DNA from: Clostridium muellerianum
GTDB taxonomy: Bacteria > Bacillota > Clostridia > Clostridiales > Clostridiaceae
Reading direction: 5' to 3'
DNA: 64,000 nt
Assembly: GCF_012926525.1 (NCBI RefSeq)
Contig: NZ_JABBNI010000004.1
Coordinates: 124,001-188,000 of the forward strand
Position numbers and translations under genes: made by a program. A model generated the notes under the pieces. It worked only from the letters and a program-made list of their open reading frames with translations. It was not told the DNA's origin and searched no databases. Positions 44,001-52,855 of the stretch are shown one piece after another (position 1 is the first letter of the stretch; every line of letters begins with the position of its first letter).

Positions 44001-46357
44001 CTATCACTCATGTTTGTTGCGACTAATCTTAATTGTTTTAAATCAGTCATAGTCATTAGTTGTGGAACTGATATAGTTCCGTTTGTTCCCGCTGTTATTG
44101 TACTACCTACTTGCTTTGTAGTATCCGGAACATCTGGCAGACTTCCAGTCTTAGAATCTGGTGTCTCTAAGAATACCTTATAACTCATTCCTGATTTTAA
44201 TCCTGAAATTGTTCCAGCAGCAGCATCTACAGCAAAGTTTACTGGAGCTTCTGGTGCATACAAGTAAGCAGTTTTTTGACCTTCTGCTTTACCAACCTTT
44301 GTTATAGTAATGTATAAATAGTCTCCATTTGGATTTAAGTTCAAGCCTGTCATATTAGCTATACCATTTGATGCTGCAGTAGCTGTTTTAATTGGTTTAG
44401 TATCTGTATAACCAGTATATACACTTATGATATCACCTTGATTTAATTTACTTACTACAACAGTATCCTTACTTCCAATTCCATTTGTAACAGCAACATT
44501 TGCTGGATCTATAACTCCTGAATCTAAGATTACCGATACAGTAACACTATTTCCATATCCTAAAATAGTTCCCGAGAAAGTGTATACGCCCTTATTTGAT
44601 TTAGGTATAGTTTTATTCCAATTAACGACAAGTTGTTCTGTCTTTTCTTCTGTTGACCCATTTCTCATTACTACAGAAACTCTCTCTGGAAGATTAACTT
44701 TGTTTATATCATCTGTTCTAATAGTATCTAGCTTCTTTATTTCAACTATCTTAAAGTTTGATTTAGGCTTAGTTACTGCCGTACCCTTTGCTGTACCATC
44801 AGAATTTTTAGGAATAGAATACATTTTTCCACTTTTTAAGTAATAAATATTATCTCCAATAATATTTACAAAATCAACAGAGTCATCTAAAACTTTATAT
44901 CCATTTCCTGTTTTCTTATCTAATTTATATAACTTTCCACCATCAGCATAACTCTTATAATAAATATTAGCATCATCTTCAGCACATATAACAGTAAGCT
45001 TATCATTTACAGTCTTTAGTGTAGTACTAGTTCCTTTGCCTGATGGAATATTTGTAACTGCTGTTGTACCTTGTGGATTAGAATAATAAGATCCATTAGT
45101 AGCATATAATAACCCATCTTTTCCTGTATATAATACAGAACTATCTCCTATAACATTTATATGCTGTGCTGAAACATCACTAACAGGTGATTTACTACCA
45201 GTTGTTAAAAGATATTTATATAATTTGTTTCCATCTAAAGTATTTAGATAGTACAAGAAATTATTAGTTCCAGCACTTAATAAGCTAGCTGAATCACTGC
45301 AAAGTTGTCTTTTTCCTTGAGAATCTATCACATAAATTCTTGCTCTGTCACTATGATTAATATAATAAATTTTACCTGACATTATATTTAAATGAGATGC
45401 CATATCATCAGCAACTTTTTGTCTTTGAGTACCATCTGTTCTTACTTTATAGATCTTTGATCCATCACTGTAGTTAACATAGTATATCCAATCCCCTACT
45501 ACATTTATATATCCTGCACGGTCATCACTTATAGGTGTATCCTCTACTCCATTCACACTTTTTTTGTAAAGTTTATTTGAATCAGCAGTGTTAACATAGT
45601 ACATCCATTTAGCATCTGGATCTATGGCAGTAAAACCACTATTAACTAAGTTAACAGCAGTATTCCCGTTTCCTGATTCTGTTCCCTGGCTTCCATCATA
45701 ATGTAAAGCTACTGGTACATCAATAGTACCACTATCTTGGGTAAGAGCTATTCCTGTTATTGTACCACTAGCTATATCTTTTTGAGCTGAATTATATACA
45801 GTCAATCTAGGTACACTAGCCAGTGTAGTTCCTATATAAGTGTTAACTTCACTTAATGAAACAGTAGAACTAGTATCTAAACTGAAATAAGCAGCATCCT
45901 GCAGTCCTAAAAGCTGATTTACTTTTACAGTATAAGCATATAAGGTTTGAGTACCAATTGTAACCTTCTTATAGCTTATATTTAATACAGCAGACAAATT
46001 TCCTACTATTACTCCACTATCATCAAACTGATTATTTGAATCTGCTACTAGCTTTTGAACAGTTCCAGTTGAAGTATAATAATTTAATGTGTTTCCAACT
46101 CTGTTTACTATTTGAGCATCATCAAGAGTTGATCCAGTAAACATGTCCTTTGTTGTCTTAGTGCTATCAACATAAAAAATAGACCCTAAATTATTCATTA
46201 TTTCATCATTTATTTTTGATATATTACTGGTCAAATAGTTTACATCATAAATGTTGCTTCCAATCACTACAGCATTAGCTGGTAATTTAGCTTCTACGGC
46301 CGTACTAAGTCCTAATACCATAGCTGCGGTTAATACCAGCATTTTAGTTTTTTTCAT
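41093..46357 (-). CDS. Giant secreted protein with DUF5050-like repeats and Ig-like domains
   Basis: 1754 residues, signal peptide about 1-23 (ending TAVEA). Residues 245-520 contain tandem units of about 45 residues with the pattern NVVGDWIYYVN-x-SDGSKIYKVRTDG, as in DUF5050 or propeller-like repeats. Residues 540-612 are a bacterial Ig-like domain (LPERVSVVMRNGSTEEKTEQ, ending GYGNSVTVSVIL). The remaining 1100 residues are Thr/Ser/Asn-rich beta material with further Ig- or fibronectin-like units. No CWB2, SLH, LPXTG or GW anchor is seen, so retention at the surface is unexplained. It could be an S-layer protein or large adhesin. Strong AGGAGG site and its own promoter. Confidence 0.85.
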   Translation of the reverse strand: MKKTKMLVLTAAMVLGLSTAVEAKLPANAVVIGSNIYDVNYLTSNISKINDEIMNNLGSIFYVDSTKTTKDMFTGSTLDDAQIVNRVGNTLNYYTSTGTVQKLVADSNNQFDDSGVIVGNLSAVLNISYKKVTIGTQTLYAYTVKVNQLLGLQDAAYFSLDTSSTVSLSEVNTYIGTTLASVPRLTVYNSAQKDIASGTITGIALTQDSGTIDVPVALHYDGSQGTESGNGNTAVNLVNSGFTAIDPDAKWMYYVNTADSNKLYKKSVNGVEDTPISDDRAGYINVVGDWIYYVNYSDGSKIYKVRTDGTQRQKVADDMASHLNIMSGKIYYINHSDRARIYVIDSQGKRQLCSDSASLLSAGTNNFLYYLNTLDGNKLYKYLLTTGSKSPVSDVSAQHINVIGDSSVLYTGKDGLLYATNGSYYSNPQGTTAVTNIPSGKGTSTTLKTVNDKLTVICAEDDANIYYKSYADGGKLYKLDKKTGNGYKVLDDSVDFVNIIGDNIYYLKSGKMYSIPKNSDGTAKGTAVTKPKSNFKIVEIKKLDTIRTDDINKVNLPERVSVVMRNGSTEEKTEQLVVNWNKTIPKSNKGVYTFSGTILGYGNSVTVSVILDSGVIDPANVAVTNGIGSKDTVVVSKLNQGDIISVYTGYTDTKPIKTATAASNGIANMTGLNLNPNGDYLYITITKVGKAEGQKTAYLYAPEAPVNFAVDAAAGTISGLKSGMSYKVFLETPDSKTGSLPDVPDTTKQVGSTITAGTNGTISVPQLMTMTDLKQLRLVATNMSDSLPSAPIEVGKPKLTDLSVDLSNARIVGTSAEMEYSYAYDSINNTNSSDWTPCTAITTSVSMTRSLQVSVRLKANGPHLQSDVVTFGLFPAPVITGIKDKETYAIQKDINVGWQINDGVTYDAVIYNLTADPNRQNPVTGIINGGVLIGPSGKITSALPQGTSYELVVTATKSAGGQTGKSKTTVHFAVSSGQPQTVDVTMAEKPGTMKKVSGAWQKIDPATDALTYYSATPTWTDYPSTSSAAVLQRIPFGAGNDLSKVAIPTLQTMDWENSAKVAFAPNTPITQDGYYKLTITSTADDNKATNDTVKYFKVDNSRIAVLPTVTADPTLVENGTYDGGLKSITIADDTTKGTESITTPTLTRDGYSTQLTKKDGSPMTPTQPGDSATSGDITLKGTYQLVLDTVNVVNGRTAHKSIPFIVDNATNVSDGVNIDDILVATDNNSVTVKNVPYNATIKVYNSSGSFLASQTNTGQKGTVTVTIPGGISPTESCIYVTQTNAGKTESNRTQKTLALSPSIKSISPVILNEEEDTGKVYGIATGGGKTNTIAVEVQNGTVEGAESAVVTSSVTLTTGTMPAGLTYSAVKLDDTHVGIVIEGTADPTKGQGNKSDSVDNLVFTISKDIITPTAAKATDVDLKTNAIAINFNGAPAPVEKDKIVVKDVGNNGNGGDLQVTFDPSSEEGTKVSGYRIFVVKHGTTGTTFTLADANKVSTGNYTDVSKTGLPITRVLDTSANDTSGAKIVNGTAYDIYVMAIASGAANINSLSDPVENFTLSNAPIPTIASVAGKTTSPAISKDSDVDVVVNGVSTGNKVTIYDGNTPVSVGSGIVASGQTTITVHVTGLSEGDHTLTATAVTTATSTDAGATSAAFKCTVDKIISTPTVGSGSTINSLVLNASNGETDWASVTITNGGSAKVASSSYSVSAGKTCNITGITASDTQTVVFTVTDIAGNTKQFTATLNGTTWTISG

Positions 46358-46446
46358 TAAATAAACCTCCTCTTTTATATAAACTTACTATTTTAGTTTA
46401 AAACTAAAAATTTATCACTAATTGTTATTCAAAAATAATTTTGATT

Positions 46447-46475
46447 ATATTACTATACTCGTAAACTAATTGCAA
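46447..46475 (-). promoter_or_regulatory. SigA-type promoter of the 1754-residue protein gene
   Basis: On the minus strand TTGCAA, 17 bases, TAATAT, giving a leader of about 85 bases before the ATG. Confidence 0.65.
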
Positions 46476-46517
46476 ACTTTTAGTTTGTATTTGGATATTT
46501 ATTAATAATATTTACAA

Positions 46518-46571
46518 GAAAGGACAGAATTTCCGTCCTTTCCTATACTAATTAGTAACTTTAATTGTAAC
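46518..46571 (-). pseudogene. Relic of a duplicated gene 3' end plus hairpin
   Basis: Minus-strand codons reading VTIKVTN-stop (ending 46548) followed by a hairpin (AAAGGACGGAAATTCTGTCCTTT, loop inside; 46518-46542) copy the layout found 75 bases upstream, where the CWB2 gene ends VTIKVIS-stop and is followed by the hairpin at 46621. Stop codons precede these last codons, so only the tail of a former paralogous gene survives. The hairpin may still act as a second terminator. Confidence 0.5.
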
Positions 46572-46620
46572 TATTACTCCATATTATTATAATCGTAACA
46601 AATTGTAAAAATTTTAGTAT

Positions 46621-46645
46621 AAAAGAGCAGAAACTCCGCTCTTTT
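46621..46645 (-). terminator. Terminator of the CWB2/Ig-like protein gene
   Basis: AAAAGAGCGGAGTTTCTGCTCTTTT on the minus strand: a ten-base stem with one mismatch, ending in four T, six bases after the stop codon at 46651. Confidence 0.75.
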
Positions 46646-46650
46646 ATATA

Positions 46651-48900
46651 TTAACTAATAACTTTTATCGTAACCGCAACTGTTGATGTACAATGTTCTA
46701 TAGTTGCTGTTACATGATAAGTACTAGCACTACTTAAATCTATAACCGGTGGATTCCATAAAAGGACCCGTAATCGTTTCGCTTTTTTAGTTCCGCCTGA
46801 GCCGTTTATAACTGCATATATCCTATCTGATAAACTACTCATATTAAGCACACCATCTGTACAGTCACTTTTCAAAACATTTATAGTTACTTTAGTCAAA
46901 GAACTACTTGTACCTACACTTGTGCTTCCATCTCCATTAATAGCTAGAATTCTTGGAATTACTCCTACAGTTGCTTTAACTTTTCTATTACCACTTATGA
47001 CACCATTTAAAGTAAACTTAGCAATTCTACAATCATCTAGATAATCACTAGTATCTGTAAAATTAGAATCAATACTAACAGCATCTGTCCAAGTTACTGC
47101 TACTTGTTTTCCTGTTGTTGGATCCTTTACTGTAGCAGGATATGAATCCCCCTGCATTATAGCTGCTAATTCACCTAAATCAACTGCATCTGGATTGCTA
47201 GGATCTACTGGATTGTCTGGGTAACTTGGATCATTCGGATCTACTCCTCCTTCTCCTGTAACTATAAGCATAAGGCCTACTTTTCCACTATATCCACTTA
47301 CAGTTCCTTCATAAGTATATACTCCAGTACCATACTTATTTTCAGCTCCCCAAGTTACTGGTACACTTTGGGTTGAATTATCGGTCATTATAGCTGTTAC
47401 AGTAGTTGGTAGTGTGAAACTTGATTTAACACTTACAGTTTTCTTTATATTGTTTATAGTCTTTATAATTTTTGTACTTGTTCCACTATCACTAACTGTT
47501 AAAGTAAGCTTAACCTTTTTACTGTAGTTATCAACAGTACCATTAAAAACATATACACCAGGTTTATTTCCACTTTGAGTTCCATAATCCCAAGTAACAG
47601 GCACTTGGGTTTTTGTACCATCAGTCATTTGAGCTTCCACAGTAGTTGGGAGATTATAAAAATTCCTGCTGCTTGCTGTTTTTACCAAATCATCAATCTT
47701 ATAAGGTATTGGCTTAACTATAAGAGTAGAAAAGACCGTTTTATCTGTACCATGAATAGTTCCTGTAAAAGTATATAATCCTGGTTTAGATGTATTTATT
47801 TTAGTAAGGTTCCAATCCACACTAACTTCCTTTTTACTACCATCACTAGCAGTTACAACCATAGTTGGTCTAGGTGTATACTTTTCATTTTGAATTATAG
47901 TATCTGTAACATTCTGTATGCTAGCTACTGCACTCGGTAAATTTTTAGCAATTTGCTCAGATTCATAAGTAACTGCTCCTGGACCTCCTAAAACCTTTAT
48001 ATTATTAACTATATGAGATTTTAAAAAATTCTGCGTATCATAAGACATAGGAGAATCTACAAATACAACAGGTGAATACGTTCTTGGTGCAAGTGCTGAA
48101 GCTCCTAAAGAATCTGGAAAATCTTTAGCTGACGAAATATACACAGTATCTGTCTTTAATTCCCCTATGAAAGCTTCTATTATACCTATATTGGAACTGT
48201 AACTATCCCCGATACCTATTCTCTTTACATTAGGAAGCCCCAATATTACAGAATCACTTATTTTATCTTGTCCACCTACTACATATATTTGATCTGCTTT
48301 TTTATATCCTTGAAGATATTTGCTTACAGAAGCTGGCATACTATATGTATCTACAGGAATTACTGGCATACCTTTAGCTGCTGCTATGGCAGAAATAGAC
48401 ATTCCAGCTCTAAAATCGTTGCTATTTACAAGTGCAATTTCATTAGATTTACCAAGTTTTCCTGCTATCTGTATAGCTGTATCATATCTGTCAGCTCCAC
48501 CTAATCTGGTAACTTTAATTCCTCTGGACTTTAAGGAATCTTCTATAGCCTGAGATATTACTCCTCTACCTCCAATTATAAATACATTTTTTACACCTAG
48601 CCTATTTATCTCTACCGAAGTATAAGGATTTAACACATCTCTAGATGTAAGTAAAATAGGAGCATCAAATTTTTTAGCTAAAGGAGCTGCTGATAAAGCA
48701 TCTGGGAAATTTTCTCCATTTACTATAACTGCATATGAAGAACTAGCCTTCCATCCATCTTGACAAACTTTAGCTGCAGTTTCATACCTATCTATACCAT
48801 TATACCTAGTTGTTACAACCTCAGCCTTAACTTTAAAAGTTGAAAAACATAAACTGGCTGCTATCATTGCTACAATAAAAGTTAATCTTTTACTTTTCAA
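46651..48900 (-). CDS. Cell-wall protein: three CWB2 repeats plus Ig-like domains
   Basis: 749 residues with a signal peptide (about 1-26, ending KVKAE). Three cell-wall-binding-2 repeats (about 33-125, 129-220, 225-322) carry the hallmarks RYNGIDRYETAAKV, FPDALSAAPLAKKFDAPILLT and VFIIGGRGVIS. In Clostridioides, such triplets bind the anionic cell-wall polymer. Three Ig-like domains of about 75 residues follow (about 330-550), each with a pattern like MTDGTKTQVPVTWDYG and KPGVYVFNGTV. A Pro/Asp linker and a unique end domain close the protein. It lies 15 bases after the CWB2-LRR gene, so the two form an operon. Role: surface structural protein or adhesin. Confidence 0.88.
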   Translation of the reverse strand: MKSKRLTFIVAMIAASLCFSTFKVKAEVVTTRYNGIDRYETAAKVCQDGWKASSSYAVIVNGENFPDALSAAPLAKKFDAPILLTSRDVLNPYTSVEINRLGVKNVFIIGGRGVISQAIEDSLKSRGIKVTRLGGADRYDTAIQIAGKLGKSNEIALVNSNDFRAGMSISAIAAAKGMPVIPVDTYSMPASVSKYLQGYKKADQIYVVGGQDKISDSVILGLPNVKRIGIGDSYSSNIGIIEAFIGELKTDTVYISSAKDFPDSLGASALAPRTYSPVVFVDSPMSYDTQNFLKSHIVNNIKVLGGPGAVTYESEQIAKNLPSAVASIQNVTDTIIQNEKYTPRPTMVVTASDGSKKEVSVDWNLTKINTSKPGLYTFTGTIHGTDKTVFSTLIVKPIPYKIDDLVKTASSRNFYNLPTTVEAQMTDGTKTQVPVTWDYGTQSGNKPGVYVFNGTVDNYSKKVKLTLTVSDSGTSTKIIKTINNIKKTVSVKSSFTLPTTVTAIMTDNSTQSVPVTWGAENKYGTGVYTYEGTVSGYSGKVGLMLIVTGEGGVDPNDPSYPDNPVDPSNPDAVDLGELAAIMQGDSYPATVKDPTTGKQVAVTWTDAVSIDSNFTDTSDYLDDCRIAKFTLNGVISGNRKVKATVGVIPRILAINGDGSTSVGTSSSLTKVTINVLKSDCTDGVLNMSSLSDRIYAVINGSGGTKKAKRLRVLLWNPPVIDLSSASTYHVTATIEHCTSTVAVTIKVIS

Positions 48901-48915
48901 TGTTACTACTCCTTT

Positions 48916-51678
48916 CTAAATTTCTTCCAAAACTGCATTTACAGCATTAAAAAAATCTTTATAATTTTGATACATTATTATTTTTTGCGAAGCCAAATCA
49001 CTATCCTTTTGAATTTCATCTAAGGCATACTGAAGATTCTTTATATCCTTATTACTTGAATAATTTGCTGTTTCATAGGATGCTTCTTGAATCTGCTCTT
49101 TAATTTTTTCCATATCACTACTGTATTTTTGTACTAAATTTCTATAATAGTCATATCTGTAATCTGCATAAACATAATTTATTTTTCCTATTAGCTTCTC
49201 TTTTTCTATAGGTTTAGATGTATATAAAAGTTGTGCTTCCAAATCTTTAACCTTCTTATTCATAGAATCTTTCTTACTCATTTCCTCTACATTATAATTA
49301 ATACTATTCAATTGATTTTTAAGGTTGTCTATATATCCTTGAGTCATACCACTTAAAGATATTTCATAAGTAATCCAATTTCTATTTTTATAAAGATCTT
49401 GCAATTGACTATCATATGTGCCTAAATCATATGCATGATATAGCTTTCTATACCTAAGTTTAGTATAATCTCCATAGCTATACATGCTTTGAAAATTTGA
49501 AATTTGGTCTTTAATTTGAGCATCAATTGTAATATCACTGTCATAGGAGCTCGTACCTATAATTGATGACACATCGAAATCTTTATAATATAGAGATTTT
49601 GAAATATCTAATATTGGTGTATAGTCTTTTATAGGATTATCCTCTATATAAAGAGTAGTTAAATGTGTAAGTCCACTAAGCAAAGATACATCATCTATTT
49701 TATCATTGCTAGCATTTAAATATTTAAGATTAATTAATTTTTTTAAAGGCTTTAAATCATCACTATCTATAGAGCTGTTATAGCTTATATCTAGATAAGT
49801 TATGCCTGTCAGTTTTTCTATAAAATCTAAATCATATAAGTCAGCATGACTTAATTTTAATGTAGTTAGATTAGTTAAATCCTTTAAGCTATCCAAGCTG
49901 CCAACATCATTACCATTTAAGTTCAAAGATACTAAACTTGTCATATCCTTTAAATTACTAAGACTTGTTATTCTATTTCTATTGCTAGAATAATCATCTA
50001 AAATACTGTTACTTAAATCTAAAGAAACAATATACTTTAACTTTTTAAAAACATTATCACTAGTTTCTTCATATTCTGTCTCATTTTCTTCCTTATACAT
50101 TTTTCTTGAATGATTAAGATCCTCTATTCTATTATCACTTACATTAAGTTCTTTAAGATTTACTAAATTTGAAATGTAAGATATATCTTCTATATTGTTA
50201 TGGCTTAAATTAAGATTTTCAAGTTCATCTAATCTGACAATAGGACTTATATCTTTTATTTGGTTATAACTTAAATTTAAACTTTTTAAATGAACTAAAT
50301 TTTCAATTCCTGAAATACTTAATATATTTTGATTAGTAAGATCTAAAGAAGTTATTCCTTTTACATCTGAAAAATATATATTCCTATCATGAATGTTCAA
50401 TTTATCTCTTATAACTTTTTCAAAAGCTTTATCTGGAAATTTAACTGAATCCGAATCTGACTTAAATCCTACTGCGTTATCGAAAGCTATATTTCCAAAT
50501 ATTTCACTTACTTTTGCTCCTGGCATTACTCCTTCTCCTCCAAGAACTGTAAGATATTCAGGATTTACAGAGTCGCTTCCGTAATTAGGAATCTTGCTTA
50601 AGATAAAGTCTTTCACTAACCCTGAATTAGACGAACCAGAAAGTATTATAGGAGATTTTGTTTTTGCTGCAAGTGCTGCTCCAGATAACGCATCTGCAAA
50701 ACCTCCACCTGAAGCTAAATACAAATTATCAAGACTTAACATATCGCCCTTAACAAAATATTGAGTTTGTTTGTTATTATCATCATTATAATTACTATTT
50801 TGTGTACTTGTAGCACTGGCCTTTTGAACGAACCTACCTATTGCATTTATATTTCTATAATATTGATCTTTTCCTTCAATTCTTTCTACAGTATTCCCCT
50901 CACCTTGAAATTCATCAACTACATTATCAGTTACTACGTTACTGTCTCCCATTACAAAAACATGGTAATCTCTAAAAATTCCCGAACTGGTGTTAGCATT
51001 ATTACTATTATTACTATTATTACTACTATTTGAACTACTATTGCTGCTATTATCATATTCACTATTTTTTATAGTATTTAAATTTCTTATATACTTCTTC
51101 GTTACATCAGGAACATAATTTTTAGGAACTAAAAGCACAGGAACTCCCATAGCTGCTGCAGCAGGTCCTATAGATAAAGCATCTGCATAATCCTCTCCTG
51201 TAGCTACTGTAATTGCTTCTGTTTTTCCAAACTTTTCAGCTATCTTTACAGAAGTCTCGTATCTATCAGCACCTGCTAATCTTTCAGTTTGTATTCCTTG
51301 ATTTTGCAATTGCTTCTCTATGCTACTATTTATAGACCCTTGTCCTCCTATTAGAAATACTTTTCCTACATGGAGCTGCTTAATTTCATCCATAATTTTT
51401 GATGGCATGAAATTGCTATATGTTAGAAGTATAGGCGCATCATACTTTTTAGCAAGAGGAACTGAACTTAAAGCATCGGGATAATTTTCTCCACAAGCAA
51501 TTACTGCATAGTAAGAAGAAGACCATCCATCCTGTGCTACCTTAATACAAGTATCATACCTATCACTTCCCCCCAATCTTTTTATATTAGGAAATGAAGC
51601 TCGTACTGTATATGGAAACGTAGTACTTAAAACAAATGTTAATACTAAAATGGCTATATTCTTCCTTCTCTTAATCAC
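48916..51678 (-). CDS. Cell-wall protein: CWB2 repeats plus leucine-rich repeats
   Basis: 920 residues from a GTG at 51678, seven bases after GGAGG; an ATG at 51723 lies upstream of that site and would spoil the signal peptide, which otherwise reads about 1-27 (ending TVRA). Three CWB2 repeats (about 30-410) are followed by internalin-like LRRs (about 440-700: VHLKSLNLSYNQIKDISPI and similar 22-residue units) and a C-terminal coiled-coil region (about 760-920). The second CWB2 repeat is split by an Asn/Ser-rich insert encoded by a trinucleotide repeat near 51000-51055, and the third by a second Asn-rich insert. Probable adhesin or protein-binding surface protein. Confidence 0.87.
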   Translation of the reverse strand: MIKRRKNIAILVLTFVLSTTFPYTVRASFPNIKRLGGSDRYDTCIKVAQDGWSSSYYAVIACGENYPDALSSVPLAKKYDAPILLTYSNFMPSKIMDEIKQLHVGKVFLIGGQGSINSSIEKQLQNQGIQTERLAGADRYETSVKIAEKFGKTEAITVATGEDYADALSIGPAAAAMGVPVLLVPKNYVPDVTKKYIRNLNTIKNSEYDNSSNSSSNSSNNSNNSNNANTSSGIFRDYHVFVMGDSNVVTDNVVDEFQGEGNTVERIEGKDQYYRNINAIGRFVQKASATSTQNSNYNDDNNKQTQYFVKGDMLSLDNLYLASGGGFADALSGAALAAKTKSPIILSGSSNSGLVKDFILSKIPNYGSDSVNPEYLTVLGGEGVMPGAKVSEIFGNIAFDNAVGFKSDSDSVKFPDKAFEKVIRDKLNIHDRNIYFSDVKGITSLDLTNQNILSISGIENLVHLKSLNLSYNQIKDISPIVRLDELENLNLSHNNIEDISYISNLVNLKELNVSDNRIEDLNHSRKMYKEENETEYEETSDNVFKKLKYIVSLDLSNSILDDYSSNRNRITSLSNLKDMTSLVSLNLNGNDVGSLDSLKDLTNLTTLKLSHADLYDLDFIEKLTGITYLDISYNSSIDSDDLKPLKKLINLKYLNASNDKIDDVSLLSGLTHLTTLYIEDNPIKDYTPILDISKSLYYKDFDVSSIIGTSSYDSDITIDAQIKDQISNFQSMYSYGDYTKLRYRKLYHAYDLGTYDSQLQDLYKNRNWITYEISLSGMTQGYIDNLKNQLNSINYNVEEMSKKDSMNKKVKDLEAQLLYTSKPIEKEKLIGKINYVYADYRYDYYRNLVQKYSSDMEKIKEQIQEASYETANYSSNKDIKNLQYALDEIQKDSDLASQKIIMYQNYKDFFNAVNAVLEEI

Positions 51679-51783
51679 TTTTTTTCCTCCAAATGTAAAA
51701 TATAAATTCATAGTTAAAAACATACTTTGTTTATATTATTATCGAACAATATTAAATTATCCTTAATCATTGTCTAAAGGATA

Positions 51784-51812
51784 ATTGTACCATAACTTAC
51801 AAAATGCATCAA
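51784..51812 (-). promoter_or_regulatory. SigA-type promoter of the CWB2 operon
   Basis: On the minus strand TTGATG, 17 bases, TACAAT with an extended -10 TGG. It starts inside the T-run of the upstream terminator and gives a leader of about 100 bases. Confidence 0.65.
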
Positions 51813-51850
51813 AAAAATCTAGGAATATGCACAGCATCCATCCTAGATTT
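51811..51850 (-). terminator. Terminator of the 112-residue protein gene
   Basis: On the minus strand AAATCTAGGA pairs with TCCTAGATTT across a loop of about 16 bases, followed by a T-run (51811-51817 on the other strand). Confidence 0.85.
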
Positions 51851-51859
51851 AATTCTTTT

Positions 51860-52198
51860 TTAAAACATTTTAGTTTCATAAGGTTCTATCTTAACATACA
51901 TATCAAACATTTCTAAAGCTTGCTTTCGAGTTATCTGACCATTTACTAATTTTCTATGTAAAATATATAAATTGGCATTCATATCTGGATCAGTATTTTT
52001 GGTTTCTTTCATTTTTTTCAATATTCTCTCCTCAAGAGACAAACTATTTATACTTATCTCTTCATCTAAAAGATCAAATAACTTTTCTGCTTCTTTCCTT
52101 ATATCTTTTTCCCTACTTGACATTTTTATAATACTTAACCCATTTCTTACTTTTTCTATAAGTTTTTTATCTATATACATTTTTTCTTCATTTTCCAA
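51860..52198 (-). CDS. Unrecognised small helical protein
   Basis: 112 residues, charged and helical throughout, without signal or membrane segments. Pattern: KKLIEKVRNGLSIIKMSSREKDIRKEAEKLFDLLDEEI, then LYILHRKLVNGQITRKQALEMFDMYVKIEPYE. The last part looks like a small helix-turn-helix or helical-bundle domain, but I do not recognise a family. TTG start with AGGTGGG eight bases upstream. It is a single gene with its own terminator, divergent from ssb, with 286 AT-rich bases between them that hold both promoters. Confidence 0.7.
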   Translation of the reverse strand: MENEEKMYIDKKLIEKVRNGLSIIKMSSREKDIRKEAEKLFDLLDEEISINSLSLEERILKKMKETKNTDPDMNANLYILHRKLVNGQITRKQALEMFDMYVKIEPYETKMF

Positions 52199-52484
52199 AT
52201 TAAATTCCCACCTTTATATTAATAAATTAACCTACAAAAATAAACTTTATTAACTTTATTTTAACAATTTACTTAGCTCTAGTCAATTGAATATATAAAT
52301 TAATTAAAATTTTTATTAAATATGAATTTTATTTATTTTTAATCATATGCACATATATTACAATAAATATTAAAATTATCGAATACATTTTTAATTTTTT
52401 AAAAATAGTTTTATGTCTTTATGATTAATGCATCTCTATCTGGTTATAATTTTCTATAAGAAAGTTAATAGGGAGGTTTAAAAA

Positions 52485-52817
52485 TTGAATAAAGTAATGC
52501 TTATTGGAAGGCTTACAAAAGATTCCAAAATTATAAAATTGCAAAATAGTACAAGAGGCGCCGTAAAATTCAGATTAGCTGTAAATAGAAATTATTCCAA
52601 AGATAAAGACAAAAAAACAGACTTCATTGAAATAGCTTACTGGAGTGACCACCCTTGTAAGATGCATGAATATCTTACTAAAGGAAAATTAGTAGGAGTA
52701 AGTGGAAAAATAATCACTGGAAGTTATGTGGACAATAATAATATAAAAAAATATTTCACTATGGTTCAAGCAGATACAATTAAATTTTTAGAAAGTAAAA
52801 AAGAAAAAGCCATGTAG
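52485..52817 (+). CDS. Short single-stranded DNA-binding protein
   Basis: OB-fold SSB family: MNKVMLIGRLTKDSKIIK, then AVKFRLAVNRNYSKDKDKKTDFIEIAYWS (strand 3 with the aromatic Trp), then LVGVSGKIITGSYVDNNNIKKYFTMVQADTIKFLE. At 110 residues it consists of the OB fold only. The linker and acidic C-terminal tip that recruit partner proteins in housekeeping SSB are missing (it ends in KKEKAM). It is therefore a secondary paralogue, perhaps for competence or another special use. TTG start with GGGAGG upstream. Its downstream border is the palindromic element at 52856. Confidence 0.9.
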   Translation: MNKVMLIGRLTKDSKIIKLQNSTRGAVKFRLAVNRNYSKDKDKKTDFIEIAYWSDHPCKMHEYLTKGKLVGVSGKIITGSYVDNNNIKKYFTMVQADTIKFLESKKEKAM

Positions 52818-52855
52818 CAAAAACTAGTAACTAATTCAACCTTCACAGTTTGGGC

